Part shown: piece by piece, positions 21,723 through 32,707 of the stretch
Numbering within the stretch: the stretch's first letter is position 1
Layout: every line of letters starts with the position of its first letter
Assembly (NCBI GenBank): GCA_902651635.1
Contig: CACRSC010000118.1
Span: 258,579-309,092, forward strand
DNA from: Mastigamoeba balamuthi
Lineage: Eukaryota > Evosea > Mastigamoebida > Mastigamoebidae
Direction: 5' to 3'
DNA: 50,514 nt
Notes under the pieces: generated by a model
What the model was told of the DNA's origin: nothing
The model's input: the letters and a program-made list of their open reading frames with translations, nothing else
Database searches by the model: none
Made by a program: the position numbers and the translations under genes

Positions 21723-21863
21723 TGGCCGCCACTCCCTGTCGTGAGACAATCTAATAACACACCCCTGCAGCCATTCACTTTGAATTACATCCGCGAAGAG
21801 CTCTATGGTCGTATTCAAAACACTCCATAGCAATCCGACGGCAATGGCTGCCCCATGGTCCTC

Positions 21864-24800
21864 TCACGCCTTGTTCTGCTCAAGCTGCAGGCTGAGCGCA
21901 CGCAGCACGTCCTCGGTGGACTGCAGCAACTTGCACTTCGATGAAGCCACCGCGGGCCTGGGGCACACCTCTGGCGCTGCTGCGATGGTGTTGAAGCGCA
22001 GGAACCTCACGAGCTCGTCCGCTGCCTCTTCGGAGCTGTGTATCACCACGTCCGAGGGCCCCAGCGTCTGCTGCTCCCTCTGCTGCTCTCCCCGTGCCAC
22101 AGCCTCCGCGTCCTCCAGGGGCTCTGTCTTTTTCCACCTGCTGTCGAACTCCTGTGCCCTCTCGTCAGGCCAAGGGCATCGCGGGAGTCTGCTGGGCTCA
22201 CCGCGTCGATCATCGCGTTGATCCAACCGCGAAGGGCGGAGACGCTATGCCTGTCGTGGTCGCCGATCCTCCGCAGCTCCACGGGGCATCGGCTGGAGCC
22301 CTCGACGGCCTCGACTACGCTGCCGCTCAGGGGCGCCAGGCACTTGGCAAACACCAGCACCAGAGCCTCCTTGGCGCAGCGCACGTCCTCGGGGAACACC
22401 GTCACGTCCCGCGCGAACCTGCGCCAGGGCTGATGTCAGCCCCGCAGGTGAGGGGCTCCGCGTACGCAGTGACGACGCTGGTCTCGGTGTTCTTGGAGAA
22501 CTGGATGCTGCCGGCGACAGCGATGAGCGCGCGGGGAGAGGGGCAGCCCGGGGGAGGCAGCGACGAGGGGAAGGCCAGGGAGAGCCTGTCGAAGCGGACG
22601 AAGCGGGCGACGGCCTCGTCGAACACCAGCGCGGGGCACAGCTCCGCCGCCGAGTGCACGTCGCTGGTCCTGCAGGCCACCGAGGGGTCCTCTGCGCTGG
22701 GCTGTCTCTTGCCGGTCCTCACCTTGGCGGCCCGCACGACAGCCTCCGAGATGGCCCCGCGCGGGATGAGCGCCGTCGAGTCGCACTCGTCCCGCCTGCT
22801 GCGCAGAGACAGCACGACAACCTCCCCAGAGGCGGACCTGCACGGTGAGCTGTCAGAGGGGTCGTCTCGCGAGCTGCGCACATAGGGATGACAGATGCAG
22901 AGATGCCGAAGGACTTGAGCACTGCGAGGCTGTCGGGCAGCCGCCTCAGGTCGGGCTCGCGCAGGCGGAGAGCGTTGGGGGGAGGGACGGGGCAGCCTGC
23001 CCAGTTCCTGGCGATCTCCTCCCTCGAGAAGGGGCGTAGCTCCATGAGGTTGGGCAGCAGCGCTCCTGCAAGGCAGGACAGCAGCACCAGCGCCCTGTCC
23101 CTGCTCTCGGGGCTCCGGGCGTCGTACAGGAATCCCTCGGCGGCCTGTGGGAGAATAGCCTCGCTGTCGTCGGGGCCCTCGAGTTCGGACCACAGACCAG
23201 AGGCCTCGGCCGCGTCAGAAGACATGCAGAACGCCAGGTCCTTGACCACGTCCTCGACCCCGGGAGGGCTGCATGCGAGGCTGTCCTCTGGGAGCACTCC
23301 TGGGCCGCTGCCCTCGGGCTCAGCTGCGTTGTCGGCGTTGCAGGCACCGAGAAGGCCGCCCTCGGAGAGGACGCTGCGCGCGCGGAGGGACGCCCTGCGC
23401 GCTGCCTCGGTCTTGGTGGGCTGGCGCGCGATGGCGTACTGCGAACAGGCCTCGCGCAGCTGGTACGCCAGGTCGTCGACCTCGCGCAGCCAGAACAGCG
23501 ACAGCCAGTTGGCGTCGCCGCACCACTCGGGCTCGGTGGCCGTGTCGAACGGCGGGCTGTCTGCGTCCCTGCACGCCTCCCAGTATCGGAACGCGTTGAC
23601 TGCGGCTACGACGTCGGACCGGAACCCGCAAGAGAAGCGGACCATCGCCTTGTGCGTGCGCACGGGCGAGGCCAGGACGCGCTTGATGGGCGACTGCCGC
23701 GCGAGGACGGCCGCCGCGACGATGGCGTCCTCGGCGAGGCCGAAGCAGTGCGCGTAGAGCACGAAGACGCCCAGCTTGATGGGCAGCGGCAGGCGCACGA
23801 CAAACCACCCGAGCGCGGTCACGGCGTACGAGGCAGCACCGCTCCTGTCGGTCCGTGCGATGACGTTCATCCGCACCAGCTGCTCGAGGGCCACGTCCAC
23901 GTGCCCGGGGTCCGGGGGGTCCGGGCACGAGCTCAGAATCCTCAGCGGGTCCTGCGGTCCTGGTGAGGGCAAAGTACGAGGCCGCCGCGGCGGACAGTCC
24001 GCAGAGGGAGGTCGACGATGCGCAGCAGCGTGTCCTCGAGCGGGCAGCGCTGAATCTCGGGCTCGATGGACATGGGCAGCTTCCCGAAGAAGAGCCTGGG
24101 GATGAGCCTGTATACCTGCGGGAGTCCGCACCGTTGGTACCAAGGCCTGGTGGGTTGGCTGCGCGTGCCTCGCCGGGTCCGGTGCGGCCAGTGCGACCAC
24201 GCCTCTGGTCGGCTGCCTCCCTCGATATCCACGCGTCCTCGAGCCTCTGGACTCGTGTCTCCTTGTCCCACCTCATCTGCCACGGTTGTCACGGTTGTCA
24301 CCGCACGGCTCCGCCTATCGAGAAATCACCTCGCGGCACAGGCACGTGTCGATGACGAACGACACGTCCGGGATGGTGAGGGAGCTCTCGGCGAGGTTGG
24401 TCGCCAGCACGAGCTTCGTCTTCCCCTGTGGTGCGTGGCACATGGCCCTGTGCTGCTCCTCCATCGCGCACGACGAGTGCAGCACGCAGATGGACAGCTG
24501 CGCAGAAACGGGGCTCGCGGACAGCAGGTCCTCGTGCTCCCTGATCGAGGCGATTCCGGGGAGGAACACCAGTACGGCCTTCCTCACTCCCTGCCTCCGC
24601 GCTGCCGCGCACCACGCGTGTCAGGCGGGTCGGCCACACAGAAGGGCTCTGACTCCGGCGGACGATGTCCGAGACCAGGGCGACAAGGAGGCGCTTGGTG
24701 CTGTCGCTCATACGCGGCTTGGACAGTTCGAAGTCGGCGGGTTCCGCAGGCTTCCCGGTGAGCTGCTCGAGGTACAGCTCGCGCACCGGGTACTGATTCC

Positions 24801-27127
24801 CCTGTAGAGCGATCACCGGGGCCAGCGAGGGGTCCGACGACTGACGGGTCCAGTCCCTCTGCATCTGGGCGCCGCCCATCCCCAGTGGCACTGCCGAGGA
24901 CATGGCTTTTGATCGTGGAACCCGTTGAGAAGAGCCCACAAAATGACAGAGGATTCGGCGGAGGGACCTGTGCCCCCGAAGTGCCTCTGGAACTTGATGG
25001 GATCAATGGTGGCGCTCATCAGCGCGACCTTGACTGTCGGGTGCTCGTTGACAAACTGGCGGAGCAGCGCCAGACTGCCAGAGCATGCCCGCGGCGGTCA
25101 CAGGGAGGAGAACTGGCAGAGGACACGGAGGGAGGCCTACCAGATGTCCGTGTCGATGTGCCTCTCGTGGACCTCGTCCACGACAATGTGCGTGAACTGT
25201 CCGATGCGCCTCGGCAGCGCCAGGTACTGCGAATTGAGGTCAGGCGAAGAGGGATCCGTCGGCCGCAGACCTGCTTGAGCACGCCTGTCGTCACAAAGAG
25301 CAGGCGGGTCTGCACGCCCTTGTGCATGGGGTTGGCGCCGATGTGGAACCCCACCTCCTCGCCCACCCGCTTCTGCTCGGGCGGCGTCAGCGGAAAGCCC
25401 CGCACAGCAGCTGGGCGATGCGCACCCCCATCTCCTCCGCGACGCGGTGTGCCAGGCTGACCGCTGCCAGCCGGCGGGGCTGAGCGACAATGACGCAGGG
25501 AGGCGTCCCGGTGTACGCCTCGAGGATGATCTGCGGGACCTGCGTGGACTTGCCGCACCCCGTGGGCCCCGTGACGATCGTCACGCTGTTGGTGGCGATG
25601 GCCGCCACGATGCGCTCGCGCTCCCTGTAGGCGGCCAGTGTCTCCCTGTGCCTGCGCACAGCGTCGAGAGCAGCAAACGACGCGGCGACCTTCTCGCCGG
25701 CTTTCCTGACGAGCTCGTCCCTCCGCCTGCCCTGCTCGGCCCTCGTTACGTCGAGGCCCTCGGGGCCAGCGAGAGCTCCCGCAGGAGCGATGGACTGTGG
25801 CACGAGGACTGTGGGCAGCAGGCGCGTCGTGTTGCCATCGCGGGCCCACGCGTTGTTGTAGTGGTCGCTGATGATCGGTGGGGCCCCGACCTGCGCGGAG
25901 CCATCAGGCCAGCAGGGCCAGCGAGCGAGCTCACGGCAATGTGCCAGAGGATGCCGACAGCCACGACGAAGGGCTCTCGGTGTGCCAGGAGGTCTTCGGG
26001 GGCACCGCGGGCGCCGTCGACGGGAGGAAGAGAGTGACGGCGCTGTTGGGGGGCATCGGGGGGCTCCAGTGCGAGACCACCAGGCTCAGGCGCTGCTGCG
26101 CCGCGTCCCTCTCGTGCGCCGTCATCCACGCCCCCTGCACCACGCCCTTGTCCGTCACGCCGAACAGCAGCACTCCTGCATCGTCGTCGACGCGCGTGAG
26201 GAGTCGCACACGCAATTGAACGCCAGACCCCCTGAGGAGCACTCATCTCCCCCAACACACCGCGCCACGCCACAGGCCAAGCGGACAACCGGCCGAGTGA
26301 CACTGGCACGTGGACGCCATCCAGCAGGATCACGAGCAGTGGCGCTGCCGTCCGGACAGTGGGGGCCAGTGCGACCGAGGAGGGCAGAGGCTCCGGCACA
26401 AGTGGCACCTCAGGTCACACACCTTCGGGAACACACCTCACCCTGGGGGCAGCAGCTGCGCCAGTGCAATACTGCCGTCCCGCCCGGGTGAAAACGTTAC
26501 CCGGGTTCGCACGTTAATCCAAATCTAATTGGCCCCCAGAGTTACATGACCACAGTGTGTGCTCAGTATGCTGCCCCGCACACTGTGGTCGGTCGGGAGA
26601 ACTCGGGCAACACCATTTTTCAGTCATTCAAAGCACCCGGGGGAACATTTTCACCCGGACGGGGCGCCAGTCTTGCGACGGCAGCAGCAGCATAGCGATG
26701 CCAAGTGACTCAATCAGGAAGTGACGCCAAGTGACGCGACGCGACGCGATGATACGCGGCGTGGACAGGATGGGCCAAGTGACGCGACGCGACGCGAGGA
26801 GACGCGGCGTGGACAGAATGGAGGGAGGAGAGACGAGGGAGGAGGGAGGGCACCGCCGATGGAGTTGGCAAAGGCGTTGGCGTAGCGCCTGCCGTCGTTC
26901 TCGAGGCGGCGGAGCAGGTCGCGGCCCCTGTCGGTCTTGGCGCCCTTGTACTCGAGCTGCTGCGACTCGTCGGCGCCCAGCAGCTGCCCCGCTGCGAACC
27001 TGCTCCGCACGGCTGCCCTCGCCTCGGCCTCCCGCACAAGCGTCTCGTGCAGCCGCCCCCGCTCGGGGGCCACGCTGCCCTCGGCGCACGGCAGGAACAG
27101 CCTCCACAGCTGCACCAGGCCCTCCAT
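21864..27127 (-). CDS. Schlafen AlbA_2 domain fused to a DExH (DEVH) RNA helicase
   Basis: Exon 1 is 27127-26854 and exon 2 starts at 26175. Later exons are 25890-25426, 25372-25271, 25226-25141, 25074-24968, 24890-24640, 24590-24330, 24276-24169, 24115-23996, 23951-22882, 22837-22466, 22418-22202 and 22151-21864, all phase-consistent; the protein is about 1,310 residues. Exon 1 ends QQLEYKGAK...ANAFANSIGG and exon 2 continues VLLFGVTDKGVVQG, together an AlbA_2 (Schlafen-type) domain. Helicase motifs follow: GPTGCGKSTQVPQ, TRLLFVTTGVLKQ, DEVHERHIDTD, LMSATIDP, VLVFLPGIASI, LVLATNLAESSLTIPDVSFV, QRRGRTGRTGPG, then an HA2-like region and OB-like C-terminus. Between exon 2 and about 25935 a small intron or frameshift is required and unresolved. 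One intron (24168-24116) is GC-AG. It is probably an RNA remodeller; the DEVH box recalls the TDRD9/Spindle-E and YTHDC2 branches. Confidence 0.9.
26552..26590. repeat. Small inverted repeat in the long helicase intron
   Basis: CCACAGTGTG and CACACTGTGG are perfect 10-bp reverse complements separated by about 18 bp, in the AT-richer centre of intron 1 (26853-26176). Confidence 0.6.
26726..26820. repeat. Two direct copies of a GACGC-rich unit of about 45 bp
   Basis: The block CCAAGTGACGCGACGCGACG, followed by an ACGCGGCGTGGACAG-type block, occurs twice back to back within intron 1 of the helicase gene, with internal GACGC pentamer reiteration. Related GCGATGCGATGCGACGC sequence lies just upstream of the start codon near 27130. 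Confidence 0.7.
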
Positions 27128-27372
27128 GCGATGCGATGCGACGCGACCGGCGGTGCTGCTGCTGCTGCTGCTGCTGCCCTGCTGGGGCTCTCGTTGTGTT
27201 CTGAGCTCTGTGACGTCGGCGTGATTTCCACACCCCAGGAATCTAGTGACTCAGCGATGTGACGCGACGACTGGAATCTCGGAAGGTAGGGGTTTTTTTG
27301 CCCAAATACGCCACGTGCCGTGGCGGTTTCTATTACGTCATGTGCCACATACAGCTGGGTGAGGGGTGTCCC
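27128..27372. promoter_or_regulatory. Intergenic gap upstream of the helicase gene
   Basis: This 245-bp spacer separates two minus-strand genes in tandem, so it should hold the 3' end of the cyclase gene and the helicase promoter. It contains a (CTG)n run at about 27151-27178 and a near-CRE sequence TTACGTCA at about 27334-27341. Function is inferred from position only. Confidence 0.35.
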
Positions 27373-30300
27373 TCAGGACTTCTTCCTGACGAGGGCGAAG
27401 ACCGTCTGGGCCCCCTTGCCCTTGAGCTCGACGGTCTGGGGCTGCTCGAACTCGAACTCGTCGCTGGCCAGCTCGCAGGTCTTTGCGTCGCACAGGACAG
27501 TTCCGGGGAGCGCCTTGGCCTTGAGCCGTGCCGCCTGCGCAGAGCTGAGTGCGGGGGCTTCTCTCGAGGGAGGGCTCACCATGTTGACAGTGTCGGACCA
27601 GATGTCGTAGATCCAGTTGCGCTTGCCGATGATTCCCGCCGCCACCGGCCCCGAGCTCACGCCAATCCGCAGGTGGATGCCATGGCCCTCCAGGCTCCTG
27701 CCTTGGGAGAAGAGGTGGAACTCGAGGGCGATGCCGAGCAGGACGTGCGCGTGCCTCGTGGACTCTGCAGGAATGCCAGCGACCGCCACTGGCAGCGAGC
27801 GGTTCTCATCAGGCTGTGTGGCGCCAAGAGGGGTCGTGTGAGTGTTGTCTTACTGTAGAGGTCCAGGATTGTCTTGATCTTCGTGGCTCCGAGCCTGTCC
27901 ACGATTTCGTCCAGGCCGTCGATGAAGCTTCCCAGGAACTCAGCCACCGAGACCGGAGTTGCAGATGTCGCCCAGTCCTTAAACCCCACGATGTCGCAGA
28001 ACAGAACACTGGCCACGGGGAAGCTCTCGTTGGGCAAGGATCCTTGCTGCAAAGAACGGAAGACGTGGGGTGGAAACAGCGACTGGATGAGGGCAATTGA
28101 CTTCCTGCACTTTCAACATTAGATAGGAATGACTTAATTTGGTCTCTGTACTGGTGCTGGAGGTAACGCGACCTCAAGAGGTAATTGATAGAATTCGATA
28201 TTTGCTCCAATTGAAGGCTTCCTTTGAAGCTAACTGTGGCCCTGTTTGATTGGGATGTCACCGAGACAATTGCACGCGACAGTCTCGAGAGTCCACGAAA
28301 GACAAATTCCTCCATGATCAGCAAGCTTCCAGCAAGAACGAACACGAGAAACACAACACCAACTCCACATAACATTGATAGTATTCTCTTTCCCTCGGCC
28401 AGAAGCTGTGGGTCGCGTATTGCGAAAAGCAGAAATCCTCTTTCTTTTTCCTGGAATCAGTCCGTTAGGCCCGTCAGCGTAACGATACACACCAGATCAC
28501 TGAAGACAGCTCCCTCGAAAGTGGCCGTAGAGTTGACTAAGTGGGAGCTACCATCAGGGCAAGAAACGAAAACATCGGAGAGACTTCCACGAAAAGTTTC
28601 AAGGGATATTGCGCTGCCTGCCCCAGTGTGAATTACGTAAGAGAAGTAATGAAACCGCACTTGTTGCCTCGGAGCCTGGCATGACTGAATGCTGACTCTG
28701 CCACAGTCCTGCCATGCCTCCAGGAGACTTCTCCCGAGATTGCAAGACACCGAGGCACATGTGCATCATTTTCGCCATCGGGGGCAGAACTCGTGTTATC
28801 TCTCTGAAGAACGCGACCCATCCGACAATTGGCGCGTCATTTGCTGGAGAAATAGGATACACAGATACCATTCTGACGATACCCCTACGACCAGGGATCA
28901 GAGCGAAAAAAATCAAACAGTTCATACGTTTCGGGTTCCCGCAGAAGTCCGGACACACTCTGTCGATTGATAAGGTGCTTTGACAGCTCTGCAATTTCTC
29001 CCGCAGAAATATTTCTTCGTGTCGGAATTGGGTAGTCGAACCCGATGCTATTCACCACTGTTCCATTGAGTGTGAAGAAAACTCCTCCGTCAATCCTTGT
29101 GATGTCGACAATGACCCCATTTTCCCAATACGCATCCCAGATCCATCCATGAGGGTCACTGTTGAGCACATAGCTCACTGTCAATGACTGTGGATTGAAT
29201 GAAGAAGAGTTAGCAGAAGCGTAGTGTGTTTATGAATTGAGTACCCAATTCGCCCAAGGCGCAGCATCATTTGTGAGCTCGGCGAGAGCCGATTGGAGGG
29301 CGTATGACACCCTTGTGATGTCTGATGTTGCTCTCCGTTGCATAAGTTGTGCAGTTGTGATACCCAACTTACCAAACAGTAGACCCACCAGAGCAGCAAC
29401 CGATACCACCAACAGAATGAATATACCCAACACTACCTCGAAGCGAAGGGATCTCAGGAAATGAGAACAAAACGAGTTCCTGTTTTCTGGCATGTAGTCG
29501 ATGCCAGAGTCCTCTGCCATGATTCCGAGCAATCCAGTAGAAGAAAGAGATCTCTCGGATTCGATCTCGGTCCGTGGTGTATCAAAGGAAGTAGAAATCA
29601 GCCGCCAGCTTGGCTTCGTCTCTCCATGCTCAAAGCAGTCATGATGGTGTTCAAATCGGAACTGTGCTGAATTATTCCTTTCCAGAAATCTCTTGGTTTC
29701 AGAGCAACAGATTATCTCGCCGGGAGAGGCAGATTCCTGAAGATGCTGGCTTAGGGTCACTGCATACAAATGTCAGTCATAAAAGCACATGATCATATAC
29801 CTGAGGGTCCCCACAGTTCAAAGAACACCTTTTTCAGTCCGATCATAGCACTGTTACAGTTTCCCGAGGCAATTCCCATCCGAAATTCCAGATCTTGCTG
29901 AGAGCATTCCATTCTTCGTCCAAAGCAGAGCCTGTACATTTTTCATACTAGGTACGTAGGGGTTTAGGCAAATCTACCTTTGGAATTTCACTGCTATCAC
30001 GGCAATTCTCGAATGAGAGTTGCGTTGGTTTCCTGATACACCACATGCAACAACTACAGGCTGATTGTAAATAATGTAATACTGAGGTAATACCATAGGC
30101 ATCTCCGATTGTAGTGATCTTCGAGGCGCCTTCTTTGTGTACAATTTCATCCATCGCACTAAATAAACCGTTCAAGTACTTCGTGACAATGTCTGGTGTC
30201 AGTGTAGATGACCTAGGAGCTGATTAGTAAAAAAATAAATTATCTAGGGCATACCACATGGTAAAGTTGCAGATGTCCACGAACAGAACTGTAGTTTCTG

Positions 30301-31912
30301 TGAATGTCAGGTTATTGGACTCTCCCTTCTTGATTCGATTCAGAACTTCCTCGGGGAATATGCTGGTCAATATGTGTTCTGTCTGCCTGTTCTTTTTTGT
30401 TAAATAAAGCAACAAATGTGATCATTCGAACTCAGTATTCCTCTCAAGAGCAGAAAGAAGTTCATTTACTGCTCTTGTAACATTGCGAAGCTCTGTCTTT
30501 CCAGTAATTTCCAGTCTCTCTCCAGTGTTCTGATGATCATTCATTTAATTGTAATTATGGAAGAAACCAGACGCACAGTGTATGAAGATACCTCCACGAT
30601 TCTACTTCAGAGATTTGTCAGAATTTTTAAGACAGAAAGCTCTATTAGAAGATAAACCAGACAGATTATTGCGAAGAGCGAAGTGCAGCATATGACAGAG
30701 ATAAACTCAGTTGCTGGAGAACAGTCAGTTGCGTCGCTGTAATGTATGAATAACGTACTCGATTCGATTGTTGGTGCATCAGCCCTAGGACTACGGATAA
30801 GCACATAAACTCTTGGAACAAAAGCCTCATCGCTGAGAACCAATCCAATGGCAAGATAAGTATCATCTGAGTGGTTTGCATTTTTCGAGCATGAAAACTG
30901 TGCATCACTTAATTCCGAGAAGGAGGCAACCTGATGGGCAACAGAGAAGTCTGTTACCCAGTAAATGTCAGAAGGACCAAATGAGTGGCGAAATACCATT
31001 AAGCTGATCATTCATTCTAACAGGCATACTATCCCACACCTTTCCAATACGACGGAAATTTTCAATTCTTGATAAACTATAAAGTGGTCAATCCTGTCCA
31101 GAAAGAGCAACGCACAGTACAACACACAGATCCGCAACCTGAGCAATCTGTTGAAGAGGAAGATGTATATTTCTTGCATAGATAAGCCATCCAACATCAC
31201 CACCTGACCCGTCACCATAACGGACATACTCAGACTCCACAATTACCGGGGAGGCTCTGAATTCTATTGTTAGAGTAAACATACAATTTTTGGAGTTTAC
31301 GTCTCTGGGATCCAGTACAATCCATTCGCTTGACCGTTGGTCAACAGGTCGGTACTGAACTGTCTGCACAGAGTATCGGATGCGCGTACTGTTCCATTTT
31401 TAGATTGATCCCACATGATGCTGTTGAGGACCTGGTGATGGTCAATAGGTGGCTGAGTCAGCGGACTTACAGTTCCGTTGGGCAGGATAAGCACAAGTGC
31501 TTCGAGATCCTGGTAGTGAAAGTCCTCTGCCATTGCTAGCCACTGCGCGCTCGACTGGTTCTGCAGCACGACGTGCTCGAACAGTGTGTCCTATAAATAG
31601 AGTGTGATTATTGGGTGATGTGCGATGAGAACTGCTGCTTACGACCCACGCGTAGTTGATGACCTCGTTCTTGAGGGCCGCCTTCTTGCTGTTGAGAACG
31701 CCGAAAAACACTTTGGCTTCCTCGATGCTCTGCTCACGCTCGAGCTTGCGCAGCTCGGACCTCGCGGTGAGCTCCAGCGTGATGGCCTCGAGTGCCACAG
31801 CAGCCGCCATGATGGCCAGAAGCGCTGCCAGCAGGTGCGCCCTCATATGGCGCACACAAGAGAGCCGTGTGCCGTGCGGGACGAGCAGTGAGGCGGATGG
31901 TGATGGTAGCAT
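27373..31912 (-). CDS. Two-headed receptor cyclase (two sensor-membrane-cyclase modules)
   Basis: Many short introns. Clear joins include 31643/31590, 31301/31256 and NM|AARL near 27580. The N-terminus has a signal or anchor helix (alternative Met at 31846), a Cache-like ectodomain, a span containing FISVICCTSLFAIICLVYLL, and cyclase 1 (VLFVDICNFT, KITTIGDAYG, FELWGPS|VTLSQHLQES). One uninterrupted exon (29769-29230) runs from the end of cyclase 1 into a new span, FEVVLGIFILLVVSVAALVG, proving a single gene. A second ectodomain, span (VVFLVFVLAGSLLI), HAMP-like linker and cyclase 2 follow (VLFCDIVGF, KIKTILDLYMAVAG, YDIWSDTVNMAARL). Cyclase 1 keeps both metal Asp residues but has Thr and His where the transition-state Asn and Arg belong. 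Cyclase 2 has Asp, Lys, Asp, Asn and Arg. ATP is the likelier substrate from the Lys. The stop is at 27373. Confidence 0.88.
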
Positions 31913-32341
31913 GGGTCCTCTCGGTCTTCTTTTGCTTTGTGGCTATCAGAAGTAGCTGATTATGCCAACCCGAAGGAAAAACCCCGCTCTATTTATGGGA
32001 GTGATAATGCTCATTGTACAAAGTGTCCATTCGTTTAGAGCGGGCTTACGTTGCGGTCCTCAGCAGACGCCAAGCTGAGAGCTGCACACGCTCGTGGTTG
32101 CAGTCTCGGAGAGCCCCGGTGCAGGAAATGGTCTCAGTCGGCCACAACGAGGACCCCAGGTGGCGATTCGTGCCCTGGATGATCTGGTGCGCCGGAGGTG
32201 CGTTTGGCCTCAGGATATCCCGAACCAGGTCTGTGCCTGATTGCCAATGACCAGGACATTCCTTGGGGCTGCATCCCGGTGGCCAGAGTCGGTGCAGGTC
32301 TGTCTGTGCCAGCGACCGCTGCTACTCTGCTCCAAGGGGCC
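31913..32341. other. Spacer between the U6 gene and the two-headed cyclase
   Basis: Expected to hold the promoter of the minus-strand cyclase gene. No gene, repeat or recognisable element was seen apart from a moderately AT-rich stretch at 31960-32040. Confidence 0.4.
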
Positions 32342-32440
32342 AAAAAAGTGGGTTACTTCTCGATTGTGCGTGTCATCCCTGCGCGGGGGCCATGCTAATC
32401 TTCTCTGTATCGTTCCAATTTATGATATGTCCCGAAGGAC
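32342..32440 (-). ncRNA. U6 spliceosomal snRNA
   Basis: Read on the minus strand, the transcript starts with the 5' stem-loop GTCC-TTCG-GGAC (about 32440-32429) and contains the invariant ACAGAGA box within ACGATACAGAGAAGATTAGC. It continues with the internal stem-loop region around CATGGCCCCCGCGCAGGGAT and GATGACACGCA, and ends in a T6 run (32347-32342) that fits a Pol III terminator. Length is about 99 nt, normal for U6. In the internal stem-loop the usual U-A pair closing the GCGCA loop is C-G here, a compensatory change that supports a functional RNA. No clear upstream TATA element was seen. Confidence 0.96.
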
Positions 32441-32707
32441 AATATCCTACACCCCGCCCTCCCGCTGATATCCGCAGCGAAAGAGCGGCAAATTTGTGGT
32501 TATGGGTCGCAACCCACGAATTGTTTGCCCCACGTGTGTGTGCGCGGTCGCGTCCCGCCTGTGCGCGAAAGCGATGTTGCTGTCCCATTGAGGCGTCGCC
32601 GCCCATGTTGCTGCTGCGCGCTGAACACCACTACTTTTCCTCATGATATCTGTATCTTCTATTCAGCTGACTCGCCCCCACCCCCCTGAGCGCCAAAACC
32701 GCCCCCG
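32441..32707. promoter_or_regulatory. Region upstream of U6 and downstream of the TmcB-like cyclase
   Basis: Should contain the external promoter of the minus-strand U6 gene. It has GATATC at 32467 and 32645 and AATATCC at 32441, but no obvious TATA box at the expected distance. Promoter assignment is positional. Confidence 0.35.

Noticed and set aside
26730-26820. CRISPR-like or centromeric repeat
   Set aside because: Only two adjacent copies lie inside an intron of a eukaryotic gene, and no unique spacers separate them.
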